Assembly (NCBI GenBank): GCA_964569025.1
Contig: CAZMSQ010000001.1
Location: 248,001-312,000, forward strand
Source of the DNA: CAZMSQ01 sp964569025
GTDB lineage: Bacteria > Bacteroidota > Bacteroidia > Chitinophagales > Saprospiraceae
DNA length: 64,000 nt
Reading direction: 5' to 3'
The position numbers and the translations under genes were made by a program. A model generated the notes under the pieces. That model searched no databases. It was not told the origin of the DNA and saw nothing but the letters and a program-made list of their open reading frames with translations. Shown piece after piece: positions 1 through 8,732 of the stretch (the first letter of the stretch is position 1; each line of letters begins with the position of its first letter).

Positions 1-701
1 AGTGTAAGCAAATTGGGCTGCATGGGGTGGCTCTGATTGAAGATGTGTATGAGAAAACCGGAAATCCGGTACAAATCCTGACACACTGCAATGCTGGCTG
101 GATGGCCTGCATCGATTACGGGACTGCCACGGCGCCCATTTATCAGGCACAAGCGAAAGGTATTCCGCTCCATGTGTGGGTTGACGAAACCAGACCAAGA
201 AATCAGGGCTCTCGCATTACGGCCTTTGAACTCGGACAGGAGGGTGTGCCTCATACGGTCATCACAGATAACGCAGGTGGGCATCTGATGCAGCACGGCA
301 AGGTTGATCTGGTGATTACCGGAACAGACAGAACCACTCGCTGCGGGGATGTGGCAAATAAAATAGGAACCTATCTGAAGGCTCTTGCGGCCTTTGATAA
401 TCATGTCCCGTTCTTTGTGGCACTGCCTTCCCCGACCATTGACTGGGGAATTGATGACGGTCTTTCTGGGATACCAATTGAGGAGCGTGGCGCAGAGGAG
501 GTAAAATATGTAGGTGGCATTCTGGAAAACGGCCAACAAGCACGGGTCCTGGTTTGCCCGGAAGACAGTCCAGTCGCGAATTATGGATTTGATGTCACCC
601 CTGCCCGTTTGATTTCCGGCCTTATTACTGAGCGTGGGATATGCCCCGCTTCTGCAGATGGGCTGCTGAGCCTCTTTCCTGAGCACCGCGCCAAAAAATA
701 A
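1..701 (+). CDS. mtnA: S-methyl-5-thioribose-1-phosphate isomerase, C-terminal part (5' end outside window)
   Basis: The reading frame is open from the first complete codon at position 3, so the gene starts upstream of the window. MtnA converts 5-methylthioribose-1-phosphate to 5-methylthioribulose-1-phosphate in the cytosolic methionine salvage pathway. Seen: the catalytic cysteine segment LTHCNAG followed by YGTATAPI, the WVDETRPRNQG stretch typical of the eIF2B/MtnA fold, and the catalytic aspartate segment GTDRTTRCGDVANKIGT. The last residues (LFPEH) are typical of the family C-terminus. An internal GTG at 27 is not the start, because upstream codons (CKQIGLHG) continue the family match. 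The stop codon lies in the loop of an intrinsic terminator. A possible methionine aminotransferase of the same pathway is encoded at 34757. Confidence 0.93.
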   Translation, partial: CKQIGLHGVALIEDVYEKTGNPVQILTHCNAGWMACIDYGTATAPIYQAQAKGIPLHVWVDETRPRNQGSRITAFELGQEGVPHTVITDNAGGHLMQHGKVDLVITGTDRTTRCGDVANKIGTYLKALAAFDNHVPFFVALPSPTIDWGIDDGLSGIPIEERGAEEVKYVGGILENGQQARVLVCPEDSPVANYGFDVTPARLISGLITERGICPASADGLLSLFPEHRAKK

Positions 702-717
702 TTTTGGCACTTTTTTT
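690..717 (+). terminator. Intrinsic terminator of mtnA
   Basis: A perfect 7-bp stem, GCCAAAA (690-696) with TTTTGGC (702-708), encloses the 5-nt loop AATAA, which contains the mtnA stop codon. It is followed by AC and seven T residues (711-717). This is a textbook rho-independent terminator separating mtnA from rpoN. The right arm and T-run also spell a sigma-54-like -24/-12 element (see findings). Confidence 0.75.
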
Positions 718-773
718 GTATTAGTTGGCGATTTTTCCTAATATAACGCCCTAAACAGGCATAATCAGGAAAA

Positions 774-2294
774 ATGCTCGGTCAGAAGCTCAGTCAGAAA
801 ATGGTCCAAAAGCTGTCGCCTCAGCAGATTCAGCTCATGAAACTGCTGCAGATTCCGACTGCGACGCTGAGCCAGCGCATCAAGGAGGAGCTTGAGGCCA
901 ATCCGGCCCTTGACGAAGGGCAGCACGAAGATGAAGACGATTTTCCGGTGCGTAGTTCTGATGATTCAGGCAGTGAGGCTGAAGCGGATCAGGCCGATGA
1001 TGGCGGGGGAGAAGATTTTGAGCTGGACGAGTATTTGCAGGATTATATTGACGAGGACCCAGCCACCTACAAATTGAAGGGCGACCAGATGTTCGCTGAT
1101 GAAGAGGATAAGGAAGCCCCAATTGCAGTTGAAGAAACCTTCATAGACCATCTTGAAAGCCAGCTGGGCATGCTGGATCTCGATGAACGTCAGGAGCAGA
1201 TTGCGTTGCAGCTCATTGGGAGCATTGACGAAGATGGCTATTTGCGACGAGAGCTTCCAGCCTTGGTGAATGATTTGTTGTTTTCCAGAAACATCATCAC
1301 CACAGAAAAGGAGGTGGATGAATTACTCCATCTGATTCAGACTTTTGACCCTCCTGGCGTGGGAGCCCGTGATTTACAAGAGTGCCTGCTCATTCAACTT
1401 CGCCTAAAGCTTGATGCAAGTCTTGCTGCCGCGGATGATGAAGATTGTCATTCTCTTGCACTTGCAGAGCGTATTATCCGGGATTACTTTGATGAGTTTT
1501 CCAAAAAGCATTACACAAAGCTGGATCGAAAGCTTGGGCTTCGTGATGATCAACTCAAAGAGGTCATCCAGCAAATCATAAAGTTGAATCCAAAGCCGGC
1601 AAGTGGATTGGCGACAACGCCAAACCGCAATCCTTACTACATCATACCGGACTTTATCATTGAAAATCGCGATGGAGAGCTCGAACTCAGTCTCAACACC
1701 AGAAATGCTCCGGACCTGCGCATCAATAACCACTACAAAGAGATGCTACAGGATTATCAGGCGGGACGAAATGGCAAAAAGCAAGACAAAAAGGAGAAAG
1801 AGGCCGTCATGTTTATCAAGCAGAAAATCGATTCGGCTCGCTGGTTCATTGATGCCATCCGACAGCGGCAAGAGACCATGTATAAAACCATGTATGCCAT
1901 TCTTCAATATCAGTATGATTACTTTCTCACGGGCAACCAGCGCAGGCTGAAGCCAATGATTCTCAAGGATGTGGCCGATATGACAGGTCTTGATATCTCG
2001 ACTGTGTCCAGAGTTGCAAACAGTAAATTTGTCCAGACAGAGTTTGGGATCTTGCGGTTAAAGGAATTTTTCTCCGAATCCATACAGACCAGTGAAGGAG
2101 AAGAAGTATCGACCTTTGAGGTTAAAAACATTCTGACTGAGATTATTCAAAAGGAGAATAAGCGCAAGCCTCTCTCTGACGAAAAGCTCAAAACAATGCT
2201 CCAGGACAGGGGCTATCAGATTGCCCGCCGGACGGTTGCCAAATACCGAGAGCAACTCAATATTCCTGTTGCAAGGCTCCGGAAAGAACTGTAG
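774..2294 (+). CDS. rpoN: RNA polymerase sigma-54 factor
   Basis: Sigma-54 directs RNA polymerase to -24/-12 promoters that need AAA+ activators. The 506-residue protein has the three expected parts. A Gln/Leu-rich region I covers residues 1-50 (LGQKLSQKMVQKLSPQQIQL). An acidic spacer follows at about 50-115, then the core-binding and DNA-binding regions. It ends with the RpoN box ARRTVAKYRE at residues 484-493. The HTH segment DVADMTGLDISTVSRV is also present. The ATG at 774 follows AGGAAAA, a weak ribosome-binding site. The gene stands alone between the mtnA terminator and a convergent aminotransferase. No sigma-54 activator gene is recognisable in the window. Confidence 0.96.
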   Translation: MLGQKLSQKMVQKLSPQQIQLMKLLQIPTATLSQRIKEELEANPALDEGQHEDEDDFPVRSSDDSGSEAEADQADDGGGEDFELDEYLQDYIDEDPATYKLKGDQMFADEEDKEAPIAVEETFIDHLESQLGMLDLDERQEQIALQLIGSIDEDGYLRRELPALVNDLLFSRNIITTEKEVDELLHLIQTFDPPGVGARDLQECLLIQLRLKLDASLAAADDEDCHSLALAERIIRDYFDEFSKKHYTKLDRKLGLRDDQLKEVIQQIIKLNPKPASGLATTPNRNPYYIIPDFIIENRDGELELSLNTRNAPDLRINNHYKEMLQDYQAGRNGKKQDKKEKEAVMFIKQKIDSARWFIDAIRQRQETMYKTMYAILQYQYDYFLTGNQRRLKPMILKDVADMTGLDISTVSRVANSKFVQTEFGILRLKEFFSESIQTSEGEEVSTFEVKNILTEIIQKENKRKPLSDEKLKTMLQDRGYQIARRTVAKYREQLNIPVARLRKEL

Positions 2295-2339
2295 AACACT
2301 GAAAAGAGGTTTGGTGGTAAGTGTCTGTTGAGCGAGGAA

Positions 2340-3527
2340 TTAACAGTTGTCGAGTGCCTCTTGAATGACCGTACACGCATGGCGGATTTCTTTCTGAGAG
2401 ATGGTCAGAGGAGGTGCAATGCGCAAGCACCTGTCATTGAACAAGAACCAGTCTGTGATAACTCCATTGTCCAGACAATGCTGAATGACTTTCATGACAC
2501 GTTGATTGTCATCGAGATCAACAGCCATGAGCAAGCCGGCGCTGCGTATCTTTTTCACTTTGGGATGTTTCAGTAATTCACGGAACATGGCCTCTTTTTC
2601 AGGCACACTGTTAATGATTTCCGGGGTATCAATGAGTGTTTGAAGGGTAGCCAGACCAGCGGCACAGCATACTGGATGACCTCCAAAAGTGGTGATATGA
2701 CCGAGAATGGGAGCATTGGACAGAGCACCCATTATTTCAGCCGGTGCCACGAAAGCACCGATTGGCATGCCCCCGCCCATTCCTTTTGCGAGAAGGAGAA
2801 TATCGGGAATCACTCCGTATTGCTCAAAAGCAAAAAGGGAGCCAGTACGGCCATACCCGACTTGGATTTCGTCAAAAATAAGCAGTGTTCCAGTTTCAGA
2901 GCACCGAGCTCTGAGGTATTTCAGGTAATTTTTCTCCGGAATACAAACGCCGGATTCTGCCTGGACGGTCTCGATGATGACTGCGGCGGTATGCTCTGTG
3001 ATGCGGTCCAAGCACCAGTTGCAATTAAATTCTAAGTGTGAAATGCCTGGAAGGAGTGGATAATACGGGCGTGTGAAATCAGTCGGAGACATCAGGCTTG
3101 CGGCACCCTGGGTGCTGCCGTGATATGCCCTTCGTGCAGCAATGATTTCGGATCTTCCGGTGGCCCGTTTTGCGAGTTTCATGGCCCCTTCTGTGGCTTC
3201 GGAGCCTGAGTTGACAAAGTACACCTGGTTCAGCGAAGCAGGCAGCTGACTTGTCAGCAACGAAGCCAGCTCGACCTGTGGGGCGAGTATATACTCGCCA
3301 TACACCATGGTGTGTAAGTACCTGTCTGTCTGCTGGTGAATGGCCTCAACAACTGCTGGATGTCGGTGCCCCAGACTGCTGACGCTGATGCCGGCAATCA
3401 GATCGAGCCATGCTTTTCCATTCGAATCATATACCCACGAGCCCAGCGCATGATCTACTTCGAGTAGAAGGGGAAAGGGACTTGTTTGGGCCATGTGTTC
3501 CAGAAAAAGCTGACGATGAGAAGGCAT
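2340..3527 (-). CDS. Class III PLP-dependent aminotransferase (acetylornithine/ornithine type)
   Basis: A 395-residue PLP enzyme of the class III (acetylornithine, ornithine, 4-aminobutyrate) group, expected in the cytosol. Seen: NSGSEATEGAMKLAK near residue 106 for phosphate binding, the cofactor aspartate D219 in IFDEIQVGYGRTG, and the Schiff-base lysine K248 in LLLAKGMGGGMPIGAF. It starts at the ATG complementary to 3525-3527 with no longer alternative in good context. It converges on rpoN with 45 bp between stops. No arginine, lysine or biotin genes lie nearby to fix the substrate. General annotation as an aspartate aminotransferase family protein is the usual label for such Bacteroidota homologues, so the amino donor is left open. 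Confidence 0.85.
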   Translation of the reverse strand: MPSHRQLFLEHMAQTSPFPLLLEVDHALGSWVYDSNGKAWLDLIAGISVSSLGHRHPAVVEAIHQQTDRYLHTMVYGEYILAPQVELASLLTSQLPASLNQVYFVNSGSEATEGAMKLAKRATGRSEIIAARRAYHGSTQGAASLMSPTDFTRPYYPLLPGISHLEFNCNWCLDRITEHTAAVIIETVQAESGVCIPEKNYLKYLRARCSETGTLLIFDEIQVGYGRTGSLFAFEQYGVIPDILLLAKGMGGGMPIGAFVAPAEIMGALSNAPILGHITTFGGHPVCCAAGLATLQTLIDTPEIINSVPEKEAMFRELLKHPKVKKIRSAGLLMAVDLDDNQRVMKVIQHCLDNGVITDWFLFNDRCLRIAPPLTISQKEIRHACTVIQEALDNC

Positions 3528-3571
3528 ACGTGAATTTGGGAAGCAAACAGTCGGTGAAATAGAATAGTTGC

Positions 3572-3603
3572 TTGTCAGTATTGGCCAGAGATGCGTATCT
3601 TTT
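3572..3603 (+). promoter_or_regulatory. Candidate housekeeping promoter for the 3625 gene
   Basis: TTG at 3572-3574, a 21-nt spacer, then TATCTTTT at 3596-3603, close to the Bacteroidota primary sigma pattern TTTG / TAnnTTTG. It sits 21 nt before the preferred ATG at 3625, which argues for that start over the upstream TTG at 3568. Matched by eye only. Confidence 0.35.
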
Positions 3604-3624
3604 GCATTCGCTAACCGGAAAGAT

Positions 3625-4152
3625 ATGGAGGAAATTCTATTTTACGAACGTCAGTATTTTCGGCAAGTATGGCTTTGGTTAATCATGGCAGGTCTGACGG
3701 CTCTGATGGCATGGGGGTTAATCTCACAAATCATCCTGGATATTCCGTTTGGAAATAACCCTGGTCCTGATTGGATGCTCTTTCTTTCCTTCGGGCTGGT
3801 TGCTGCTCTGGATCTTTTGCTCCTGACCCTGAGCCTCGAGTTCAGGGTTTACAAATCAAGCCTTGAGTACCGGTTTTTCCCATTTATTGGCTGGAAGAAT
3901 ATTGGATGGCATCAGGTCGATAAGGTATATGTGCGGGAGTATCGTCCAGTTGCTGAATACGGTGGGTGGGGCATTCGGTTTCAACCGGGACGAAGATCAA
4001 GAGCATTGAATGTATCAGGTCGAATCGGGCTTCAGATTATCTACAAGGATGGATCACGGCTGTTGATCGGGACCCAGCGGCCGCATGAATTAGAAGATAT
4101 TCTCGTCCGGACTGACAGTCCTTATGCCGATATTGACTGGCCGGGAAAATAG
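3625..4152 (+). CDS. Small two-TM membrane protein of unknown function
   Basis: I do not recognise a named family. The 175-residue protein starts at the ATG at 3625 (MEEILFYERQYFRQ), preferred over an upstream TTG at 3568 because a candidate promoter lies between them. Two hydrophobic segments (about residues 14-38 and 50-70) form a hairpin. A soluble C-terminal half follows with alternating beta-strand-like hydrophobics (YRFFPFIGWKNIGW, IIYKDGSRLLIGT). That layout resembles the small Bacteroidota membrane proteins with a PH-like cytoplasmic domain, which is inference from shape only. It is 12 bp upstream of the subtilase gene and probably co-transcribed with it. Confidence 0.7.
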   Translation: MEEILFYERQYFRQVWLWLIMAGLTALMAWGLISQIILDIPFGNNPGPDWMLFLSFGLVAALDLLLLTLSLEFRVYKSSLEYRFFPFIGWKNIGWHQVDKVYVREYRPVAEYGGWGIRFQPGRRSRALNVSGRIGLQIIYKDGSRLLIGTQRPHELEDILVRTDSPYADIDWPGK

Positions 4153-4164
4153 ACACATTGAAGG

Positions 4165-5916
4165 ATGAAGCGATTGTTCGGAAAGATTCTGGTAATAGGT
4201 TTGCTAGGGGTAACCTCGGCACAGCATGTGAATGCCCAAATTGATGAGGCCCTTTCAACAGCATTGTTGAATGATTCGGTGGTCACAGGGCTTGTAGTTT
4301 TCCGGCAGCAAGCAGATGTTAATAGGGTTCCTTTCCGTGCGTCAAAATCGGAAAAAGGCCGATCGGTTTTTGCAGAACTTCTTCGTGTGGCGGCAGAATC
4401 AAGACACTCCTCTCTTTTTGCATCGCTCGAAGCCAGAGGTGTTGAATTTCATTCCTTTTTTATCATTAATGCCATCCGAATCCCTCGCATGGATGCGAGG
4501 CTGGCAGAGTGGCTTGCCGGACAACCTGAAGTGGCCTTTCTTACCACTGATCCTGTAGTTTCTCAGAAGAATGGCGCCATGGGTGTCAACCAAAAAGGTC
4601 TCATCATGCGAACAAATCCCGAAATTGGATGGGGTTTGGAATGGATGGGGGTGCCGGAGGTATGGGCATTGGGATATTCCGGCCAAGGGGTGGTTATCGG
4701 TGGGCAGGACACAGGCTATGAGTGGGACCATCCTGCACTCAGAGACCAATATCGGGGAAATAAGTCTTCAGGGGTGACTCATGAATATAACTGGCATGAC
4801 GCGATTCATGAGGATATCCATCCCGATGACCAGATCAACCCTTGTGGCTACAGTCTTGAGGAGCCATGTGCTGACAATCCCCATGGCATTCTGACAATGG
4901 CCGTAGCAATTGGCGCCAAGCCTGATTTTTCAATGGGGGTAGCGCCGGCAGCAACCTGGATAGGATGTCGAAATATGGACCGAGGGTTTGGAACCCCTTC
5001 AACCTATCTTGAGTGCTTTGAGTGGTTTTTGGCTCCGACAGACAGTCATGGGGAAAACCCAGAGCCTGATTTGGCACCACATGTTATAAATAATTCGTGG
5101 GTCTGCCCGCTTTCCGAAGGGTGTACATCCTCGCACAACAAAATTCTTGACCTTGCAGTCCGCCATCTTGTAGCTGCTGGAGTCGTGGTGGTAGCATCCG
5201 CTGGAAACGACGGTCCAGAGTGCGGGACCATTGAATTTCCCCCGGCAATTTTCGAACAAAGTTTTACTGTTGGAGCCTTCGATGCAAATGGTAAAATGGC
5301 AGATTTCAGTAGTCGGGGTCCTGTCAGTGCAGACGAAACCAGCAGGGTCAAACCGGATGTAGTCGCACCAGGCGTTGCGGTACCTACTTGTGGGTACAGC
5401 GAGGAAATTATTCCAGCATCAGGAACGAGTCTTGCTGCCCCTCATGTGGCTGGCATGATTGCTCTGATGATTTCTGCCCGGCCATCGCTGGCAGGACAAG
5501 TAGACCGACTGACTGAGATGGTTCGAAAGAGCGCGTTGCCACTTTCGTCTGAGCAAGACTGTATGGGGGTGTCGGGATCAACCATTCCGAATGCAGTCTC
5601 AGGTTATGGTATGGCGCAAGCAGCCCGGGCTGTTGCGCTGGCTCTTGAGGCTAATCTGCCTGGATGGCAACCAGAAAACATTTTTTACATCACGCCCAAC
5701 CCATTCGGCGAGCGCCTGTTGGTTCGTACAAGGCGGTCGGGAATAGTCCGGTTACAGCTCTACACATTGCACGGTCAGCTCATACAGGAGAATACCTGGT
5801 CTGCCATTCCGACGAGCCTCCATTCCTTCCCGACCGGCTCCTTGCCTTCCGGCGTCTATGTGTGCCGTTTGCAAGTGAACGGACAAAGTGAAGTCCACAA
5901 GGTTGTGAAATGGTGA
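4165..5916 (+). CDS. Secreted subtilisin-like serine peptidase (S8) with T9SS sorting domain
   Basis: A 583-residue secreted peptidase. Residues 1-25 form a signal peptide (hydrophobic core ILVIGLLGV, cleavage near VNAQ). Residues 30-135 look like an inhibitor-type propeptide. The catalytic domain follows with D182 in GGQDTGYEW, H240 in DNPHGILT, oxyanion N310 in VINNSW and nucleophile S422 in SGTSLAAPHVAG, so the triad is complete. Ten or so cysteines (for example C227, C235, C314, C320, C353) suggest disulfides outside the cell. The last 80 residues are a T9SS type A sorting domain starting at TPNPFGERLL and ending HKVVKW. The start is the ATG at 4165, 12 bp after the upstream gene. Confidence 0.93.
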   Translation: MKRLFGKILVIGLLGVTSAQHVNAQIDEALSTALLNDSVVTGLVVFRQQADVNRVPFRASKSEKGRSVFAELLRVAAESRHSSLFASLEARGVEFHSFFIINAIRIPRMDARLAEWLAGQPEVAFLTTDPVVSQKNGAMGVNQKGLIMRTNPEIGWGLEWMGVPEVWALGYSGQGVVIGGQDTGYEWDHPALRDQYRGNKSSGVTHEYNWHDAIHEDIHPDDQINPCGYSLEEPCADNPHGILTMAVAIGAKPDFSMGVAPAATWIGCRNMDRGFGTPSTYLECFEWFLAPTDSHGENPEPDLAPHVINNSWVCPLSEGCTSSHNKILDLAVRHLVAAGVVVVASAGNDGPECGTIEFPPAIFEQSFTVGAFDANGKMADFSSRGPVSADETSRVKPDVVAPGVAVPTCGYSEEIIPASGTSLAAPHVAGMIALMISARPSLAGQVDRLTEMVRKSALPLSSEQDCMGVSGSTIPNAVSGYGMAQAARAVALALEANLPGWQPENIFYITPNPFGERLLVRTRRSGIVRLQLYTLHGQLIQENTWSAIPTSLHSFPTGSLPSGVYVCRLQVNGQSEVHKVVKW

Positions 5917-5933
5917 AAATGCCTTTACCTTTG
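5903..5933 (+). promoter_or_regulatory. Candidate promoter for trhO
   Basis: TTG at 5903-5905, a 20-nt spacer and a perfect TAnnTTTG box (TACCTTTG, 5926-5933). Transcription would begin near 5940, giving a leader of about 65 nt before the trhO ATG at 6008. The -33 part lies inside the last codons of the subtilase gene. Confidence 0.5.
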
Positions 5934-6007
5934 TCTTTTTACAAGGCCGGAATGGACGGATTCATGCGCACACAGGATAACCTGCAATTGTCCGGCACAA
6001 ACGTCCG

Positions 6008-7063
6008 ATGAAGATGAAACTGCACAATCGTGTCAACAACGACTTGCTGAAGCAACGCCTTCAGGAAAATCCCACTGCAAGGGTTACCCTTTCTTTTTAT
6101 CAATATGCCAAGATTCGTGAACCGGAAGCCTTCCGGGATGAATTATATGTCGGCCTCGAATCTCTCGATGTCTATGGCAGGATTTACGTTGCTACCGAAG
6201 GGGTAAATGGGCAGATTTCGGTACCAGCAGACCAATTGGAGGTGTTTCGGGAAAAACTGTATGGGGTTCCTTTTCTTCAGGGGATTCGACTGAATTTCGC
6301 CATTGAGGACGATGGCAAGTCATTTTACAAACTCAAAATCAAGGTTCGTGAAAAGATTGTCGCTGACGGCCTCAATGACAGCACATTCGATGTAACTCGG
6401 CGTGGAAGGCATCTTTCTGCTGAAGAAGTGAATGCGCTCATGGATAAGCCGGAGACAGTCGTGGTTGATATGCGAAACCATTATGAAAGTGAGGTAGGCC
6501 ATTTCAAAGGAGCAATTCTGCCAGATGTGGATACTTTCAGGGAAGCTTTACCCCTTGTTGAAGAAATGCTGGAAGACAAAAAAGACCACCCTGTCATTAT
6601 GTACTGCACTGGAGGAATTCGCTGCGAGAAAGCAAGTGCTTATTATTTACACAGGGGGTTTCAAGAGGTCTATATGGTAGACGGAGGCATTATTGAGTAT
6701 AGCCGTCAGTGTGAGGAGGAAGGATTGGAGAATAAATTTCTTGGCAAGAATTTCGTCTTCGATGATCGAATGGGAGAGCGAATTTCCGAAGAAATTATTG
6801 CTCGATGCCACCAGTGTGGGGCGCCATGTGACACCCATGTCAACTGTGCCAATGATGCCTGCCACATATTGTTTATCCAATGTGAACAATGTGCCGAGAC
6901 TTACAATCGCTGCTGTTCGAGCACCTGTGCAGAGTTCATCTGTTTGCCTGAAGAGGAACAGCGGGAGAAGCGTAAGCATACCGAATTTAACGGGTCAAAA
7001 TTTGGGAAGGGCCGATATAAGGCGCTCCGCAAAAGCGAAGGTCCGCTCCGCTCAACAGATTAG
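6008..7063 (+). CDS. trhO: tRNA uridine(34) hydroxylase, rhodanese-domain protein
   Basis: TrhO (YceA family) performs prephenate-independent, oxygen-dependent hydroxylation of U34 in tRNA to 5-hydroxyuridine. The 351-residue protein has the N-terminal acylphosphatase-like domain (VATEGVNGQISVP near residue 60-75). A rhodanese domain follows with the active cysteine C200 in MYCTGGIRCEKA. The C-terminal cysteine-rich tail spans about 258-310 (CHQCGAPC, CEQCAETYNRCC) and probably binds metal. All family landmarks are present. The ATG at 6008 is followed by a second Met two codons on, so the start is uncertain by 6 bp. It ends directly against tadA, another tRNA wobble-position modifier on the opposite strand, with zero bases between the stops. 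Confidence 0.94.
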   Translation: MKMKLHNRVNNDLLKQRLQENPTARVTLSFYQYAKIREPEAFRDELYVGLESLDVYGRIYVATEGVNGQISVPADQLEVFREKLYGVPFLQGIRLNFAIEDDGKSFYKLKIKVREKIVADGLNDSTFDVTRRGRHLSAEEVNALMDKPETVVVDMRNHYESEVGHFKGAILPDVDTFREALPLVEEMLEDKKDHPVIMYCTGGIRCEKASAYYLHRGFQEVYMVDGGIIEYSRQCEEEGLENKFLGKNFVFDDRMGERISEEIIARCHQCGAPCDTHVNCANDACHILFIQCEQCAETYNRCCSSTCAEFICLPEEEQREKRKHTEFNGSKFGKGRYKALRKSEGPLRSTD

Positions 7064-7513
7064 TTAGTGCCGAAGCTTTTTGAAAAATGACTGAAGGAGT
7101 TCTATGGACTCATCCTGCAGAACCCCCCATTCAACTGTCGTCTGAGGGTGGAGCAGCGTTTTCCCTCCAAAACGCACAAATCCGCGCTTGTCATCAGGGG
7201 CTGCGTAGACCAATTTGCTGATTTGAGACCATGCCAAAGCGCCGGCACACATCACACATGGCTCAAGGGTCACATACAACGTACATTCTTTGAGGTATTT
7301 ATTATGGAGGTAGGCCTCAGCAGCCGTAATTGCAAGTATCTCGGCATGTGCCGTCACATCTCTCAATTGCTCAGTTTGGTTATGGCACCGCGCCACAATC
7401 CTATTTTCGCACACAATGACTGCCCCAACCGGGATTTCTCCTATTTCTCCCGCTTTGCGGGCTTCTTCGAGTGCCTGACGCATGAAGTATTCGTCAGAAA
7501 ACACGCTCAACAT
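7064..7513 (-). CDS. tadA: tRNA-specific adenosine deaminase
   Basis: TadA deaminates A34 to inosine in tRNA-Arg(ACG). The 149-residue protein has the complete zinc deaminase site: H56 and the proton-shuttle E58 in TAHAEIL, then C86 and C89 in EPCVMCAGA. Length fits the bacterial family (about 150-165). The ATG is complementary to 7511-7513; a later Met at residue 11 is less likely because the N-terminal helix begins before it. The gene is tail to tail with trhO and divergent from the ECF sigma gene (100-bp intergenic region). Confidence 0.95.
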   Translation of the reverse strand: MLSVFSDEYFMRQALEEARKAGEIGEIPVGAVIVCENRIVARCHNQTEQLRDVTAHAEILAITAAEAYLHNKYLKECTLYVTLEPCVMCAGALAWSQISKLVYAAPDDKRGFVRFGGKTLLHPQTTVEWGVLQDESIELLQSFFKKLRH

Positions 7514-7613
7514 ACCTTTTTGCCGGAAATGTAATGAGAATGATCGAAATTCTACATATCCGCCTGTGCAACCCCGGGGAATTCATTATGTCTTTCTTCC
7601 GGGTCAATGAGTC

Positions 7614-8165
7614 ATGAAAGAGAAGAATCCAGCATACATCCACAAAGAGCTTATTCAAGCTTGCCAGGAAGGAAATCGAAAGGCACAGAATAAACTCTAC
7701 CAATTATACAGCAGGGCGATGTTTCATATTTGCCTTCGTATGCTAAATGACCGGGCTGAGGCCGAAGATCAGTTGCAGCATGCATTTATTGACATTTTTA
7801 CGAAGCTTCACACCTTTCGGTTCGAATCTTCAATCGGGGCCTGGATGAAGCGCATTGTAATTCATAAATGTATCAATGTGTTGAAAAAGAAGTCGATACA
7901 ATTTGATGTGCTTCGTGAACAACATCTCACATTTGCTGAAGTAGAACCCAACGAACCGGCCCTGCCAGATGTACTATTGGTCAGAGAAGTCAAAGATGCA
8001 ATAGCAGCTTTGCCGGATGGGTACAGGGTCGTCTTGTCACTGTATCTTCTTGAAGGGTTGGACCACGAGGAAATCAGCGACGTACTTGGTATTTCTGTAT
8101 CGACCTCAAAATCGCAATATCACAGAGCAAGACGCAAACTCAAAGAATTGCTGTGCACTCAATAA
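7614..8165 (+). CDS. ECF-type RNA polymerase sigma factor
   Basis: A 183-residue sigma-70 family protein with only regions 2 and 4, as in ECF factors. Region 2 spans about residues 25-95 (YSRAMFHICLRMLNDRAEAEDQLQHAF, then FRFESSIGAWMKRIVIHKCINVLKK). Region 4 spans about 125-178, with the HTH HEEISDVLGISVSTSKSQYHRARRKLK. The linker is ordinary and no extra domain is attached. It is first in a tight operon: the next gene starts 12 bp downstream and the third overlaps the second. That order (sigma, one-TM protein, secreted repeat protein) is typical of membrane-sensed envelope responses, so the second gene is the likely anti-sigma factor (inference). Confidence 0.92.
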   Translation: MKEKNPAYIHKELIQACQEGNRKAQNKLYQLYSRAMFHICLRMLNDRAEAEDQLQHAFIDIFTKLHTFRFESSIGAWMKRIVIHKCINVLKKKSIQFDVLREQHLTFAEVEPNEPALPDVLLVREVKDAIAALPDGYRVVLSLYLLEGLDHEEISDVLGISVSTSKSQYHRARRKLKELLCTQ

Positions 8166-8177
8166 ACTGAACATATT

Positions 8178-8732
8178 ATGGATCCTTTGGAATCATTTAT
8201 CATCACCCATAAATCTGAATTTGAGAGTGAGCTGCCTTCTGAGAGGGTGTGGGAGGCCATTGAAGGCACGCTGGATGATAGCAGTTCACGCCGAATTCAT
8301 TGGCGGAGACGAAGGGTTGCATTCACGGCGATTGCCGCGGTAGGGCTTCTTTTCTTAGGGTTGGCAATCGGACTGGTGGTCGGAAGAAGTCCAGACTCAA
8401 CAAAATTCTCCAATTCTCTCACACGGGTTGATCCGCAACGTGCTGAAGCCGAATTGTATTTTCATCAGGCAATTATGGTTCGCCTCAATAAGGTACATCA
8501 AGCAGGATTGAGTGGCGAGATTACGGAAGATCTTGATCAGCTTGCTGATCAAATGACAATTCTTGAAGCAGCCTTTGAAGAGGCGCTCCCCTCTCAAAGA
8601 GAATACATAATACATTCAATGATTCGAAATTATCAAATACGGATCGAACTTCTCGAAACCGTTTTGCAAGAGACCAATTTATATCAAGATGTACAATCCG
8701 GACAACATGAAAATCAGAAAACCTCTCTTTAG
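8178..8732 (+). CDS. One-TM protein, probable anti-sigma factor
   Basis: No named domain is recognised with certainty. The 184-residue protein has a cytoplasmic N-terminus of about 46 residues with the sequence ERVWEAIEG, which resembles the short helical sigma-binding regions of anti-sigma factors. One strong transmembrane segment lies at residues 47-69, flanked by HWRRRR on the cytoplasmic side. A helical, coiled-coil-like exterior part of about 110 residues follows. It lacks the HxxxCxxC zinc motif of the ZAS class. Position 12 bp after an ECF sigma gene is the main argument for the anti-sigma role (inference). Its last 26 bp overlap the next gene. Confidence 0.68.
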   Translation: MDPLESFIITHKSEFESELPSERVWEAIEGTLDDSSSRRIHWRRRRVAFTAIAAVGLLFLGLAIGLVVGRSPDSTKFSNSLTRVDPQRAEAELYFHQAIMVRLNKVHQAGLSGEITEDLDQLADQMTILEAAFEEALPSQREYIIHSMIRNYQIRIELLETVLQETNLYQDVQSGQHENQKTSL

